10,666 nucleotides of DNA from Bacteroidia bacterium (GTDB lineage: Bacteria; Bacteroidota; Bacteroidia; JABEUT01), in contig JABEUT010000102.1 of assembly GCA_013044305.1 (NCBI GenBank), positions 1 to 10,666 on the forward strand, written 5' to 3'. Position 1 is the first letter of the stretch; each line of letters starts with the position of its first letter. The translations under genes and the position numbers were made by a program. Shown here one piece after another: positions 1 to 7,992 of this stretch. The notes below the pieces were generated by a model that made no database searches, was not told where the DNA came from, and worked only from the letters and a program-made list of their open reading frames with translations.

Positions 1-121
1 CAAGGTTCTTGCATTCTCTGCCAAGAAGGGCAAGGGCTTCCTTGTCATCTTCAAGCGCCTGGCAAAGTAAATCAATCTGTTTGGCAGAATATGCCATATT
101 AATGTTTCTTTCGCTTAGCAT
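1..121 (-). CDS. N-terminal fragment of a minus-strand gene cut by the window edge
   Basis: An open frame runs leftwards off the window. It can start at ATG 121-119 or at an in-frame ATG 97-95. From the first start the product begins MLSERNINMAYSAKQ and continues IDLLCQALEDDKEALALLG to the edge, with no stop in about 40 codons. The residues are helix-favouring and acidic, with no signal peptide. I do not recognise the family from so short a piece. The gene is divergent from the beta-barrel gene at 238, so the spacer 122-237 should hold both promoters. The minus strand shows only an imperfect -7 element (TAATTTTC) there. The open frame and the divergent layout support a real gene, but the product and exact start are unknown. 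Confidence 0.5.
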   Translation of the reverse strand, partial: MLSERNINMAYSAKQIDLLCQALEDDKEALALLGRECKNL

Positions 122-166
122 TAATTTATCCTGAATTTTCGGAGCCAATGCTGCTGAAAATTATTC

Positions 167-174
167 TATATTTG
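167..174 (+). promoter_or_regulatory. Bacteroidota -7 element (TATATTTG) for the beta-barrel/nadE unit
   Basis: TATATTTG matches the Bacteroidota sigma consensus TAnnTTTG. It lies 63 nt before the ATG at 238, implying a leader of roughly 55 nt. I see no good -33 TTTG at the usual spacing. It would drive the barrel gene and, through the 2-nt junction, nadE. Confidence 0.55.
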
Positions 175-237
175 TGTTCGTTTCCCAATAGTTAATAAAG
201 GCATCAACCAAAATCCAAAAATAATTCAAAAACACTT

Positions 238-984
238 ATGAATAAAACAATCATCCCCTTCGTTGCAATGTTTTTTGCCAGTATATACGCCATCGGACAG
301 GCCCCAACGCCCGACGGAGGCGATGGGGCAAACGGGGCTGATAAAAATTTCCATTTCGGACTGAACTTTACTCCCGGGGTGTACTTTACAGGAACTACGA
401 CGCCTGCGGCCTCCAACAGTGTAGGATTCGGTTTTGGCTATGGAGTAAACCTCGAATTTTACTTTACCCAGAATTACGCGTTTTGCACAGGCGTTGAGAT
501 TGCCCGCATGGCGGCCAACTGGACAAATACTACAGCCTGGACACCGAAAAACGGACAGGCTACGGACTCCAGCACGGCCCACCAGTATTCCATGCAATAC
601 ATTGAGATACCCCTGGAGTTCAAATTCCGGACACTGCCTATTGGTCTGATAAGATATTTCGGATTGGTAGGGTTCAACCCGGGCATACGCCTTAGCGCAA
701 ATGATAATTATACGGTTAGCGGACAGGGCATTAATCCTGCCGGAAATTCAAACAGCGTCAACTATTCCGAGAACAACGTGAACCTTTCATCCAACACCAG
801 TATTATACGGCTTGCCTACGTGATAGGCGGAGGGTTAGAATATAATCTTGCCGGCACCACCTCACTGCAGGTTTCGGCAGAATACGATTCAGGATTCCTG
901 AATACCAATACCAAGTCAAGCGGCGGCTTTTCCGGAAATGTAACCACAAAAGGAATAACCCTTACGATAGGAATTTTGTTTTAA
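238..984 (+). CDS. Outer-membrane beta-barrel protein (PorT/OmpA-like barrel family)
   Basis: A 248-residue protein with an N-terminal signal peptide: Lys3, then a hydrophobic core to about residue 20 (MNKTIIPFVAMFFASIYAIG). The mature part is a run of alternating hydrophobic/polar strands rich in Gly, Asn, Thr and aromatic residues, such as GFGFGYGVNLEFYF near 62-75, YIEIPLEFKF near 120-130 and LAYVIGGGLEYNL near 192-204. It ends in Phe (GITLTIGILF), the usual C-terminal signature of BAM-inserted barrels. The YIEIPL segment followed by a paired strand is typical of the small 'PorT-like' barrels common in Bacteroidota. The likely location is the outer membrane. The ligand or role is unknown, and the family name is a fold-level call rather than a claim of type IX secretion function. 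The stop at 982-984 is followed 2 nt later by the nadE ATG, so the two are probably co-transcribed. No convincing Shine-Dalgarno site precedes the start, as is usual in this phylum. Confidence 0.8.
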   Translation: MNKTIIPFVAMFFASIYAIGQAPTPDGGDGANGADKNFHFGLNFTPGVYFTGTTTPAASNSVGFGFGYGVNLEFYFTQNYAFCTGVEIARMAANWTNTTAWTPKNGQATDSSTAHQYSMQYIEIPLEFKFRTLPIGLIRYFGLVGFNPGIRLSANDNYTVSGQGINPAGNSNSVNYSENNVNLSSNTSIIRLAYVIGGGLEYNLAGTTSLQVSAEYDSGFLNTNTKSSGGFSGNVTTKGITLTIGILF

Positions 985-986
985 TA

Positions 987-2654
987 ATGAAAATTGCCCT
1001 TGCCCAACTGAATTTTCATGTCGGTAATTTTAAATCCAACACTTCAAAAATAATTGAGGGCATTGATAAGGCAAGAGCCTTGGGCGCCGATCTTGTGGTG
1101 TTTTCCGAATTATCTGTCTGTGGATACCCGCCCAAAGACCTACTTCTTCATGAAGCCTTTATAGATTCCGGCGCAAACTCCGTAATGGAAATTGCAGAGC
1201 ATTGCAGAGGCATTGCCGCTTTAGTGGGATGCCCTGTAAGGAATATGTCGGATACCGGCAAGCCGCTTTTCAATGCTGCATTGCTACTGTCGGAAGGCAA
1301 GGTTGTGGACAAGGTTCATAAGTCATTAATACCCAACTACGACATATTTGACGAGTACAGGTATTTTGAGCCCGGTGAAGGCGCAGGCATTATTCATTTC
1401 AAGGGCTTCGACATAGGGGTTACAATATGCGAAGACATTTGGAACCAGATCCCCGATAGCAAAGGCAGACGGTTGTATAAAAGGAACCCGGTTAAAGAAA
1501 TTGCAGCATCAGCCCCCCATTGTGTTATAAATATATCTGCCTCTCCATTTTCCTTTAACCATACTATTGAGAGGAAAAAGACCTGTGAAGCGGCGGCATC
1601 AGCCTGCAAAGCGCCTTTGTTCTATGTAAACACGCTGGGCTGCAACACTGATCTTATTTTTGACGGGGGATCGTTTGCCATGGATAAAAATTCGCAAACT
1701 GCCGGCCGTATTGCTTGTTTTACCGAAGGCCTTGCCTTATTCGAGTTGCTGCCCGACAGGAATGTAAGTGTTGTGCGAGCCGTTGCGGGATTGAATGACA
1801 GATACAATGAAACAGAGGAGGACCTTGTGTATAGGGCTCTTGTAATGGGGGTAGGGGATTATTTCAGGAAAAATAATTTGACAAATGCGGTGATAGGCCT
1901 TTCGGGCGGAATAGACTCGGCCTTGGTGCTGGCGCTTGCCGCAAAGGCGATAGGTGCCGAAAATATTCAAGCCATTATGCTGCCTTCAAAATTTACGTCG
2001 GCCGAATCTGTAAAAGACGCCACCGAACTGGCAAAAAATATCGGATGTAAATTGGATACCATTCCGATTGAGACTTCATTTGAAGCCGCAGCACACAGCC
2101 TTTCTGCTTTATTCACCGACAAGGGAAGCGGTATTACGGAGGAAAATATGCAATCAAGGATACGCGGGCTGCTGCTAATGGCTGTCTCGAACAAGAGTGG
2201 CGCGCTGCTGCTCAATACTTCCAATAAAAGCGAACTGGCAACAGGATACGGTACCCTTTATGGAGACATGAACGGCGCCTTATCAGTGATAGGCGATTTG
2301 TATAAAACGCAGGTTTACAGTCTCGCCCGCCACATAAACCGGCTGAATCCGCAACTGATACCTGAAAATATTTTATTAAAGGCTCCTACTGCCGAATTAA
2401 GGCCCAACCAAAAAGACAGCGACACCCTTCCTGAATATGATATTCTGGATAAAATACTGATTCAATATATCGAGGAGCAAAAATCATTCAGAGATATTCA
2501 TGTGCCAGGCGCTAATGATGATTTGGTAACCAGGGTTTTGACAATGACAGACAGGAACGAGTTCAAGCGCAGGCAGCTTTGTCCTGTGTTAAGGGTGTCG
2601 CAGAAAGCGTTCGGCGAGGGAAGAAGAATGCCTATAGTGGCAAAGTACCGGTAA
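987..2654 (+). CDS. nadE: Glutamine-dependent NAD(+) synthetase
   Basis: A 555-residue two-domain enzyme that makes NAD+ from deamido-NAD+ and ATP, with ammonia released from glutamine; it acts in the cytoplasm. The N-terminal nitrilase-type glutaminase domain (about 1-265) shows the Glu-Lys-Cys triad: Glu41 in VVFSELSVCGYPP, Lys112 in DKVHKSLIPNYD and Cys148 in GVTICEDIW. The C-terminal synthetase domain (about 275-555) carries the ATP pyrophosphatase loop SGGIDSA at 306-312, the NTSNKSELATGYGTLYGD segment at 410-427 and the RPNQKDSDTLPEYDILD segment near 472-488. The length is normal for the fused form. The start lies 2 nt after the barrel stop with no strong ribosome site (a weak AGGAA at 967-971), suggesting translational coupling. 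No frameshift or missing key residue is seen. Confidence 0.95.
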   Translation: MKIALAQLNFHVGNFKSNTSKIIEGIDKARALGADLVVFSELSVCGYPPKDLLLHEAFIDSGANSVMEIAEHCRGIAALVGCPVRNMSDTGKPLFNAALLLSEGKVVDKVHKSLIPNYDIFDEYRYFEPGEGAGIIHFKGFDIGVTICEDIWNQIPDSKGRRLYKRNPVKEIAASAPHCVINISASPFSFNHTIERKKTCEAAASACKAPLFYVNTLGCNTDLIFDGGSFAMDKNSQTAGRIACFTEGLALFELLPDRNVSVVRAVAGLNDRYNETEEDLVYRALVMGVGDYFRKNNLTNAVIGLSGGIDSALVLALAAKAIGAENIQAIMLPSKFTSAESVKDATELAKNIGCKLDTIPIETSFEAAAHSLSALFTDKGSGITEENMQSRIRGLLLMAVSNKSGALLLNTSNKSELATGYGTLYGDMNGALSVIGDLYKTQVYSLARHINRLNPQLIPENILLKAPTAELRPNQKDSDTLPEYDILDKILIQYIEEQKSFRDIHVPGANDDLVTRVLTMTDRNEFKRRQLCPVLRVSQKAFGEGRRMPIVAKYR

Positions 2655-2673
2655 GAAAAATTATTGCAGTAAA

Positions 2674-3129
2674 TTAGTTTCGCTTCCGGCCATATCTTGC
2701 AGCCAGCAGGCCTGCCACCTTTTTATCAATAGGGAAAGTAAAAACATCCTCGTTTAAATCTGAAAGGTTCAGCCATCGGAAGCTGATTGCCCCTTCCACG
2801 GCTTCGCTGAAGTCAAAAGGCTTGCCGGAGGTTTCTATTTGTAAATATGATTTTGATTGTATAAGGTAATAAATGCTGATCACCTGCGATTCGGGGTTGA
2901 ATGCCGAAACCTGAAAAAAATCGGTTGTGTAAAAATGCTCTGTTACCACCACTTCCGTCCGCGTTTCCTCCATCATTTCCCTTTTAAGGGCATCCACTGT
3001 TCCCTCGCCGAACTCAAGCCCACCACCGGGAAATTTGGTAATCGGGCGCCCATGAATCAATTCATCGCATATCAGCACCTGGCTTTTATCATTTATAAGC
3101 AAGCCATAAACACGCACATTAAAACCCAT
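2674..3129 (-). CDS. Nudix hydrolase
   Basis: A 151-residue single-domain protein expected to hydrolyse a nucleoside diphosphate linked to another moiety, with Mg2+. The Nudix box is clear. GGGLEFGEG at 35-43 supplies the Gly and first Glu (Gly36, Glu42), and after seven residues REMMEET follows at 50-56 with the metal-binding Glu51, Glu54 and Glu55. The box deviates at its end: the expected Gly is Arg57. There is no HTH or second domain, so it is not an NrtR-type regulator. The substrate cannot be read from the sequence. It converges on nadE with 19 nt between stops and is divergent from the LysM protein gene. On its strand a near-consensus TACATTCG lies upstream (forward 3153-3160), one mismatch from TAnnTTTG. 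Confidence 0.88.
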   Translation of the reverse strand: MGFNVRVYGLLINDKSQVLICDELIHGRPITKFPGGGLEFGEGTVDALKREMMEETRTEVVVTEHFYTTDFFQVSAFNPESQVISIYYLIQSKSYLQIETSGKPFDFSEAVEGAISFRWLNLSDLNEDVFTFPIDKKVAGLLAARYGRKRN

Positions 3130-3243
3130 GCCCCGATTTTTTAGAAATTGTATGGCGAATGTAAAAATTATAGTCAGGATTCATTAACAAACAAATGTTA
3201 AAAAAATCAAATAGATTTGCAGGTGTGATAATTACGGGTCTGC

Positions 3244-3265
3244 TACATTTGTTAGTCTATTTTTG
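3244..3265 (+). promoter_or_regulatory. Two Bacteroidota -7 elements before the glucosaminidase/LysM gene
   Basis: TACATTTG at 3244-3251 and TATTTTTG at 3258-3265 both fit TAnnTTTG. A TTTG at 3216-3219 could be a -33 element for the first, with 24 nt between, which is slightly long. The second would start transcription almost at the ATG (3277), so the first is the better candidate. AGGAG at 3271-3275 is a good Shine-Dalgarno sequence but sits only 1 nt from the ATG, which is unusually close. Confidence 0.5.
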
Positions 3266-3276
3266 AAAAGAGGAGT

Positions 3277-4143
3277 ATGAACAGATGGAACCGATTGATT
3301 AAGTCAATTGCACTGTGGCTGCTCACCTGCCATGCAATCTGGGCAACAACGCCCGCACAGTATATTGAGGAGTATAAGGGATGTGCGATAGAGCAAATGC
3401 TTATATATAATATACCGGCCAGCATTACGCTTGCCCAGGGTATGCTCGAAAGCAAGTGCGGGAACAGTCCTCTTGCTGTTTATGCCAACAACCATTTCGG
3501 AATAAAATGCCATGATGACTGGACCGGCGACTACTATGTTTATGACGATGACCAAAAGGGCGAGCATTTCAGAAAGTACCAGAACCCGGGAGAGTCCTAC
3601 CACGACCACGCCGAATTTTTAAGATCCAGGCCATGGTACACATTCCTTTTCAGGTACTCCAGAACCGATTATAAAGATTGGGCTATAGGGCTCGAAAAGG
3701 CAGGTTATGCAACCGATAAGGATTATGCGCGGCAACTACTGGAAATCATTCGCGAAAACCATTTATATGTTTACGATACCGTACTTCAGAACCTTAACGG
3801 GTATGGAATTCTGTACAATATAAAAAGCACAGTACCCGTTACCGGATTACCCGGACAGAAATTCGTAATAGTAAAACCCGGAGACTGCATATACAAGATA
3901 GCCAGGGAATATAATGTGGATGCCAGCCTGGTTTGCCGTTATAATAAACTTTCGTACAACGATATACTGATGCCCGGAAGAAAAATTTACCTTACCGGCA
4001 GCAGCGAACTGCATTCTACCCGGCCTCATTTTGATAGAATAAATTCGGTTACCGGGCAAACTTCGGAGAGAAGTATAGACAGGACAGGGAACGATATATC
4101 ATCACCTTTCCGGGAGCCTTACCTGTCAAAAAAAGCCGAATAA
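3277..4143 (+). CDS. Secreted glucosaminidase-family (GH73-like) protein with C-terminal LysM
   Basis: A 288-residue predicted exported peptidoglycan hydrolase that would cleave glycan strands at N-acetylglucosamine. A signal peptide covers about residues 1-23 (Arg/Lys-rich start, IALWLLTCHAIWA). The glucosaminidase domain spans about 27-165. ASITLAQGMLESKCGNS contains the probable catalytic Glu58, followed by the family-typical NNHFGIKC at 71-78 and the FRKYQNPGESYHDHAEFL segment at 98-115. A single LysM (196-239, FVIVKPGDCIYKIAREYNV then LMPGRKIYL) should bind peptidoglycan. The last 50 residues are polar and probably disordered. This domain order, one glucosaminidase then one LysM, is common in Bacteroidota. 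It stands alone between a divergent Nudix gene and a 260-nt gap. The family is clear; the exact bond cut and physiological role are inferred. Confidence 0.9.
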   Translation: MNRWNRLIKSIALWLLTCHAIWATTPAQYIEEYKGCAIEQMLIYNIPASITLAQGMLESKCGNSPLAVYANNHFGIKCHDDWTGDYYVYDDDQKGEHFRKYQNPGESYHDHAEFLRSRPWYTFLFRYSRTDYKDWAIGLEKAGYATDKDYARQLLEIIRENHLYVYDTVLQNLNGYGILYNIKSTVPVTGLPGQKFVIVKPGDCIYKIAREYNVDASLVCRYNKLSYNDILMPGRKIYLTGSSELHSTRPHFDRINSVTGQTSERSIDRTGNDISSPFREPYLSKKAE

Positions 4144-4380
4144 AAACAGTTTTCTTATCTGTTATTGCCAGGGTAGTCTAAAAAATATAGGGCTGCTGCG
4201 TCAGGTATTATCCCCTTATACGTGCTGCGCAGGGCGTTAAAATGCCGTAACTGGGAAAAAGTTTATTTTTGGGTATGTCAATTTAAAGCGGTATAAAACC
4301 TTATTGATAGCAATTTTCTTAAGGTGTAGTATAATGGCCAAAGATTCAGCCCGTTTAATTGATAGTTTGATTTATTGTAA
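4144..4380. other. Intergenic spacer with a candidate promoter element
   Basis: This 237-nt gap holds no credible gene. Just after the LysM stop, AACAG and CTGTT (4144-4166 region) can form a weak 5-bp hairpin without a T-run, so a terminator is doubtful. TATTTTTG at 4264-4271 fits TAnnTTTG and is the best promoter candidate for the following lipoprotein gene, though no -33 TTTG is visible. A TATAAT-like string at 4330-4335 is preceded by TTGATA 20 nt earlier, too far for an E. coli-type promoter. Confidence 0.35.
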
Positions 4381-4404
4381 ATGAATAATGACATTGTCAG
4401 TATA

Positions 4405-5412
4405 ATGATGAACCGGGTATTGCCGGCATCCAAGACGAAGATAGCGCGTTTCTTATTTAATGCGTTTATCGCCTTGTTTTTCTCCTCCTGCATCACTACC
4501 TCCGTAATACGCTCGGCAACAGGTGTTAGTTGCAACAGCGCCAGCCGTTACGATAGTTTCGACAAAATAGATTCCGTTTACTTCATCCGTGATTCGGCTA
4601 TAATAATCAAAATGAAGGGACAAAATTTTTATGATGCCAAAGCAGGTGTTTTGTGCGACAGTATGTACTACACCATTCCCCTGACGAGCAGGAAAAGGAT
4701 AATGCAGAAGCCCCGGATTCGTTTCGGCACCAACCGTGTAATAAGGAACAATGACCGACAATACAAGGTAGGTTCTGTTTTTACCTTTAGGATGGTAACG
4801 GTATTCGAAAAAGTGTTTTCATCCATTTATATTTATCAAAGGAATCACGACTCGATTGATGGATGGAACAGTTCCCTGTATGTCTATAACCTTAAAAGGA
4901 AGCATGAAGCGTTTACCTTGCCAAAAATAAACACCAGGGCAGGATGCAGGAGATATGGAAATATGAAAAAGGAATTCACAACGAGAAAGCGGATGGTTTA
5001 TGGCGGTACATTTATTGGCCGAAAGGGGCACAGGCATCAAACAGACAAAGACACTGTTCTGGAAGAAATTTCAGGAGGATATTATTTCCCTTTAAGCCGC
5101 GACACCATTTTTTTCTACGACAAGTCAATGTATAATTCATCGCCTAACGGATATAAATTCAGGATCATACCAAAGGAAGAACGAAGTTTTGGTTTTTGCT
5201 TTGTAAACCGGAAAGAAACAAGTTATAAGGTGGTGTATGTAAATATACCGCGCAGTTATAATAAAGTGGATAAGCCTGCCAGGCTTCTGTTGCTCCCATT
5301 TTCCATTATTGCCGACATTCCCCTTCAGGTGTTGTGGCTTCCATTCGGAGCGGTAATTGGTATTGGGACGGGTTACGGCTGTATTCCGCTGGTTGAACGA
5401 TTTCGGAAATAG
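4405..5412 (+). CDS. Predicted lipoprotein of unknown function
   Basis: I do not recognise the family. The frame is open from ATG 4381, but the tandem ATG codons at 4405 and 4408 give a proper lipoprotein signal: a positively charged start (MMNRVLPASKTKIARF), a hydrophobic stretch (LFNAFIALF) and a lipobox FSSC, with the lipidated Cys about 28-29 residues from the start. I therefore prefer 4405, giving 335 residues. The body is basic and aromatic with beta-type alternation. Near the C-terminus a hydrophobic run, LLLLPFSIIADIPLQVLWLP then FGAVIGIG, ends in a short charged tail. The 'LPxSxxAD' pattern recalls the end of YceK/YidQ-type lipoproteins, but this is a visual resemblance only. It is followed by purS after a 69-nt gap on the same strand; no functional link is evident. 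Confidence 0.7.
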   Translation: MMNRVLPASKTKIARFLFNAFIALFFSSCITTSVIRSATGVSCNSASRYDSFDKIDSVYFIRDSAIIIKMKGQNFYDAKAGVLCDSMYYTIPLTSRKRIMQKPRIRFGTNRVIRNNDRQYKVGSVFTFRMVTVFEKVFSSIYIYQRNHDSIDGWNSSLYVYNLKRKHEAFTLPKINTRAGCRRYGNMKKEFTTRKRMVYGGTFIGRKGHRHQTDKDTVLEEISGGYYFPLSRDTIFFYDKSMYNSSPNGYKFRIIPKEERSFGFCFVNRKETSYKVVYVNIPRSYNKVDKPARLLLLPFSIIADIPLQVLWLPFGAVIGIGTGYGCIPLVERFRK

Positions 5413-5454
5413 CGTTTTACATCCTTCATCAGAAAAGGATATGTATTTTAATCC

Positions 5455-5462
5455 TATCTTAG
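5455..5462 (+). promoter_or_regulatory. Weak -7-like element (TATCTTAG) before purS
   Basis: TATCTTAG differs from TAnnTTTG at one position and lies 20 nt before the purS ATG, a workable distance. No -33 TTTG is seen at the usual spacing. purS could instead be read from upstream transcription. Confidence 0.25.
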
Positions 5463-5481
5463 CCATTCAAATTTTTGAAAA

Positions 5482-5751
5482 ATGAAGTTCATAGCCGAAA
5501 TAGATGTGATGCCGCTGAAAGCCCTATTAGACCCGCAGGGTAGGGCAGTGGCCGGAGTGTTGAAAAATATAGGGCTCGCACAGTTGGAAAACGTGAGGGT
5601 GGGCAAGCACATAACCGTGGAGGTGGATGCCACCGATGAGTCCCACGCCTCAAAGCTGGTGGAGGATGCCTGCAAAAAACTGCTTGCAAATCCTATAATG
5701 GAAAGTTACCACTTTGTGGTAAACAAGGCAGGCGGTAAGGATACGCAATAA
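5482..5751 (+). CDS. purS: Phosphoribosylformylglycinamidine synthase subunit PurS
   Basis: An 89-residue protein that fits PurS in length and pattern. It has an N-terminal beta strand (MKFIAEIDVMPL), the diagnostic LDPQGRAV segment at 16-23, VLKNIGLAQLENVRVGK at 26-42, the ITVEVDAT strand at 44-51, and KLLANPIMESY at 67-77. PurS dimers bridge the glutaminase PurQ and small-type PurL in the enzyme that converts FGAR to FGAM, step four of de novo purine synthesis, in the cytoplasm. Its presence implies that purQ and a short purL lie elsewhere, because neither is beside it here. It ends 4 nt before the stop of the convergent RelA/SpoT homologue. Confidence 0.9.
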   Translation: MKFIAEIDVMPLKALLDPQGRAVAGVLKNIGLAQLENVRVGKHITVEVDATDESHASKLVEDACKKLLANPIMESYHFVVNKAGGKDTQ

Positions 5752-5755
5752 ACCA

Positions 5756-7975
5756 TCAGGTTTGGGAGTCGAGGCGCATAACCTGAACCACCCCATCCAC
5801 TTTTTTCAATTTTTCCAGTAGGTTGGTAAGGTGCGCCGTATCGTGCACAAACACCATGATCATGCCTTCAAAAGTGCCGTCGTTGGTGTCAAAGGTCAGG
5901 GAGCGCATATTTACGTTGAGTTCGGTTGATATTACCTGTGTAATGTTGTTCACCAGTCCAAGTTTGTCTATCCCGATTATCCGTATTCCGGCAAGGAACG
6001 ATAGAAGTTTTTGGCTGGTCCATTTCGCCTTTACTATTCGGTAGGCATGGTTGCTCATCAGTTCAATTGCATTGGGGCAATTAACGCGGTGTATCTTTAT
6101 GCCTTCGTTAACAGTTACAAATCCGAAAACGTCGTCGCCGGGTATGGGATTGCAGCAGGGAGCAAGTTTGTATTCCAGATTGTCGAGATTGTCGCCTATT
6201 ACAAGGTTGTCAGCCTTGGCTTTGCCTCTTGCGGCTGAAACCAATTGTTCAAGGCTGGGCAAAGTGGATTTAGATTCCGTAATTTTGTCCTTTGAAGCAA
6301 GAAATGCCTTTAATTCATCCTGCCCGATATGGCCAACCGCCATCCGGTAATACAGTTCCTGCTGGTCGGGCAGTTTTAAGAATGCATAGAGGGCGTTAAT
6401 CGTTTTATCGTCAAAGTTCAGCTTTAAATGGCGGAATTTGCGTTTCAGGATGGCTTTCCCTTCCTCCGAAAGTTTTACTTTTTCCTCTTTAAGCAGCGTC
6501 TTAATGTGCGATTTTGCTTTGGCCGTAACCACATAATTTATCCAGTCGGCTTTGGGCGATTGCTTATTGGATGTGAGCACTTCCACCTGGTCGCCGCTGT
6601 TTAGTTTGTGGCTTAACGGAACCAGTTTGTGATTTACTTTGGCTCCGATGCATTTGGCGCCTACTTCGGAGTGTATATCAAAAGCAAAATCAAGAGCCGT
6701 TGAATTTACAGGCATGGAACGCATCTCGCCTTTAGGTGTAAACACAAATATCTCATCGGCAAAAAGGTTCAGCTTAAAGTCATCAATGAAATCGAGGGCG
6801 TTGTCGTTTGGGTTCGAAATGGACTCACGCAGTTTCCTAAGCCATTCTTCAAGATGGTCTTCATGTGCGCGCCCCTCTTTATATTTCCAATGTGCGGCAT
6901 AGCCTAATTCTGCCACTTCATTCATCCGTTCGCTCCGTATTTGTACTTCCACCCATTGTCCGTTGGGGCCCATAACCGTTGTATGCAGGGCTTCGTAACC
7001 GTTTGCTTTTGGGGTCGATATCCAGTCCCGCAGCCTGTCAGGATTGGGGTAATAAAAGTCGGTTACCTGCGAATAAACCCTCCAGCAGTCTGTTTTTTCC
7101 TGGTCTTCGGTCGTGTCAATTATTATCCTGATGGCAAAAATGTCGTAAACTTCCTCAAAGGGAATGTTTTTATTTTTCATTTTTGTCCATATAGAATATA
7201 CCGATTTAGGGCGCCCGAAAATCCTGAACTTGAACTTTTGTTCATGGAGAGCTTCCCTTAACGGGACTATAAAACGTTGAATATACCGTGTACGTTCCGC
7301 CTGCGTATCTTTAAGTTTTTGGTCTATCTCATGGTATATTTCCGGTTCGGTGAATTTCAGCCCAAGGTCTTCGAGTTCTGTTTTAATGGCGTTTAGCCCG
7401 AGCCTGTGGGCGAGCGGGGCATACAGGTACAATGTTTCGGAGGCAATCTTGAGTTGCTTGGTTCTTTCCATGGATGCAAGCGTGCGCATATTATGCAGCC
7501 TGTCAGCCAGCTTAATCAGGATTACACGAACATCCTCGGCAAGTGTTAAGAGCATCTTTCGGAAGTTCTCCGCCTGCAGCGACGATGATGCGTCGAACAC
7601 GCCCGACATTTTGGTAAGCCCGTCGATTATAGAAGCCACCTTTTTGCCGAACATCCCTTCAATATCCTTCAATGTCATGTCGGTGTCCTCCACTACATCA
7701 TGCAGTAGGGCGCAGACTATGCTTGTAGAGCCGAGCCCTATTTCTTCCGCCACGATGCGGGCAACGGCAATAGGGTGGTAAATGTATGGTTCGCCCGATT
7801 TGCGGCGAACTCCTTTATGTGCTTCCAGGGCAACGTTAAAGGCTTTACGTATCAACTTTTTTTCGTCCTCGTCAAGCTTTCTCCTGCATGAGCGCAAAAG
7901 CCCACGGTATCTGTTCAAAATCTCCTTCTTTTCTCGGTTTTCCTGACTAATATCGCTTGTTTGGGCAGTTTCCAT
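5756..7975 (-). CDS. Bifunctional (p)ppGpp synthetase/hydrolase, RelA/SpoT family
   Basis: A 739-residue long RSH enzyme that makes and degrades the alarmone (p)ppGpp. The hydrolase domain (about 40-200) has the metal-binding HD set: His67 in YHPIAVA, His92-Asp93 in LLHDVVED and Asp158 in KLADRLHNMRT, so it looks hydrolase-competent. The synthetase domain (about 245-370) has FGRPKSVYSIWTKMK at 253-267, FEEVYDIFAIRI at 273-284, GYEALHTTV at 326-334 and VEVQIR at 342-347. A TGS domain follows (about 408-470, FVFTPKGEMRSMP onwards). The zinc-finger/CC region has Cys607-Cys608, His629 and Cys633. A C-terminal ACT/RRM domain (about 662-735) closes the protein. All domains are present at normal length, so both activities and ribosome sensing are likely. 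The name rel or spoT cannot be chosen from sequence alone. It is convergent with purS and divergent from hemE. Confidence 0.95.
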   Translation of the reverse strand: METAQTSDISQENREKKEILNRYRGLLRSCRRKLDEDEKKLIRKAFNVALEAHKGVRRKSGEPYIYHPIAVARIVAEEIGLGSTSIVCALLHDVVEDTDMTLKDIEGMFGKKVASIIDGLTKMSGVFDASSSLQAENFRKMLLTLAEDVRVILIKLADRLHNMRTLASMERTKQLKIASETLYLYAPLAHRLGLNAIKTELEDLGLKFTEPEIYHEIDQKLKDTQAERTRYIQRFIVPLREALHEQKFKFRIFGRPKSVYSIWTKMKNKNIPFEEVYDIFAIRIIIDTTEDQEKTDCWRVYSQVTDFYYPNPDRLRDWISTPKANGYEALHTTVMGPNGQWVEVQIRSERMNEVAELGYAAHWKYKEGRAHEDHLEEWLRKLRESISNPNDNALDFIDDFKLNLFADEIFVFTPKGEMRSMPVNSTALDFAFDIHSEVGAKCIGAKVNHKLVPLSHKLNSGDQVEVLTSNKQSPKADWINYVVTAKAKSHIKTLLKEEKVKLSEEGKAILKRKFRHLKLNFDDKTINALYAFLKLPDQQELYYRMAVGHIGQDELKAFLASKDKITESKSTLPSLEQLVSAARGKAKADNLVIGDNLDNLEYKLAPCCNPIPGDDVFGFVTVNEGIKIHRVNCPNAIELMSNHAYRIVKAKWTSQKLLSFLAGIRIIGIDKLGLVNNITQVISTELNVNMRSLTFDTNDGTFEGMIMVFVHDTAHLTNLLEKLKKVDGVVQVMRLDSQT

Positions 7976-7992
7976 ATTTAATGTAAAGTGAA

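Noticed and set aside
226..597. 123-codon minus-strand open frame opposite the beta-barrel gene
   Set aside because: It is a shadow of the barrel gene, whose signal peptide, strand pattern and terminal Phe are convincing.
2674..3129. Nudix protein as an NrtR-type regulator of nadE
   Set aside because: At 151 residues it holds only the Nudix domain, with no C-terminal winged-helix DNA-binding domain.
3258..3265. TATTTTTG as the main promoter of the LysM gene
   Set aside because: It would place the transcript start within a few bases of the ATG and cut off the Shine-Dalgarno sequence. TACATTTG at 3244-3251 is more plausible, although the second cannot be excluded.
4305..4335. TTGATA and TATAAT as a sigma-70 type promoter
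   Set aside because: The spacing is 20 nt and Bacteroidota use a different consensus. TATTTTTG at 4264-4271 is the better candidate.
7350..7781. 143-codon open frame on the plus strand opposite the RelA/SpoT gene
   Set aside because: It lies wholly antisense to the conserved hydrolase domain, is Ser-rich low-complexity as antisense frames often are, and has no promoter or recognisable family.
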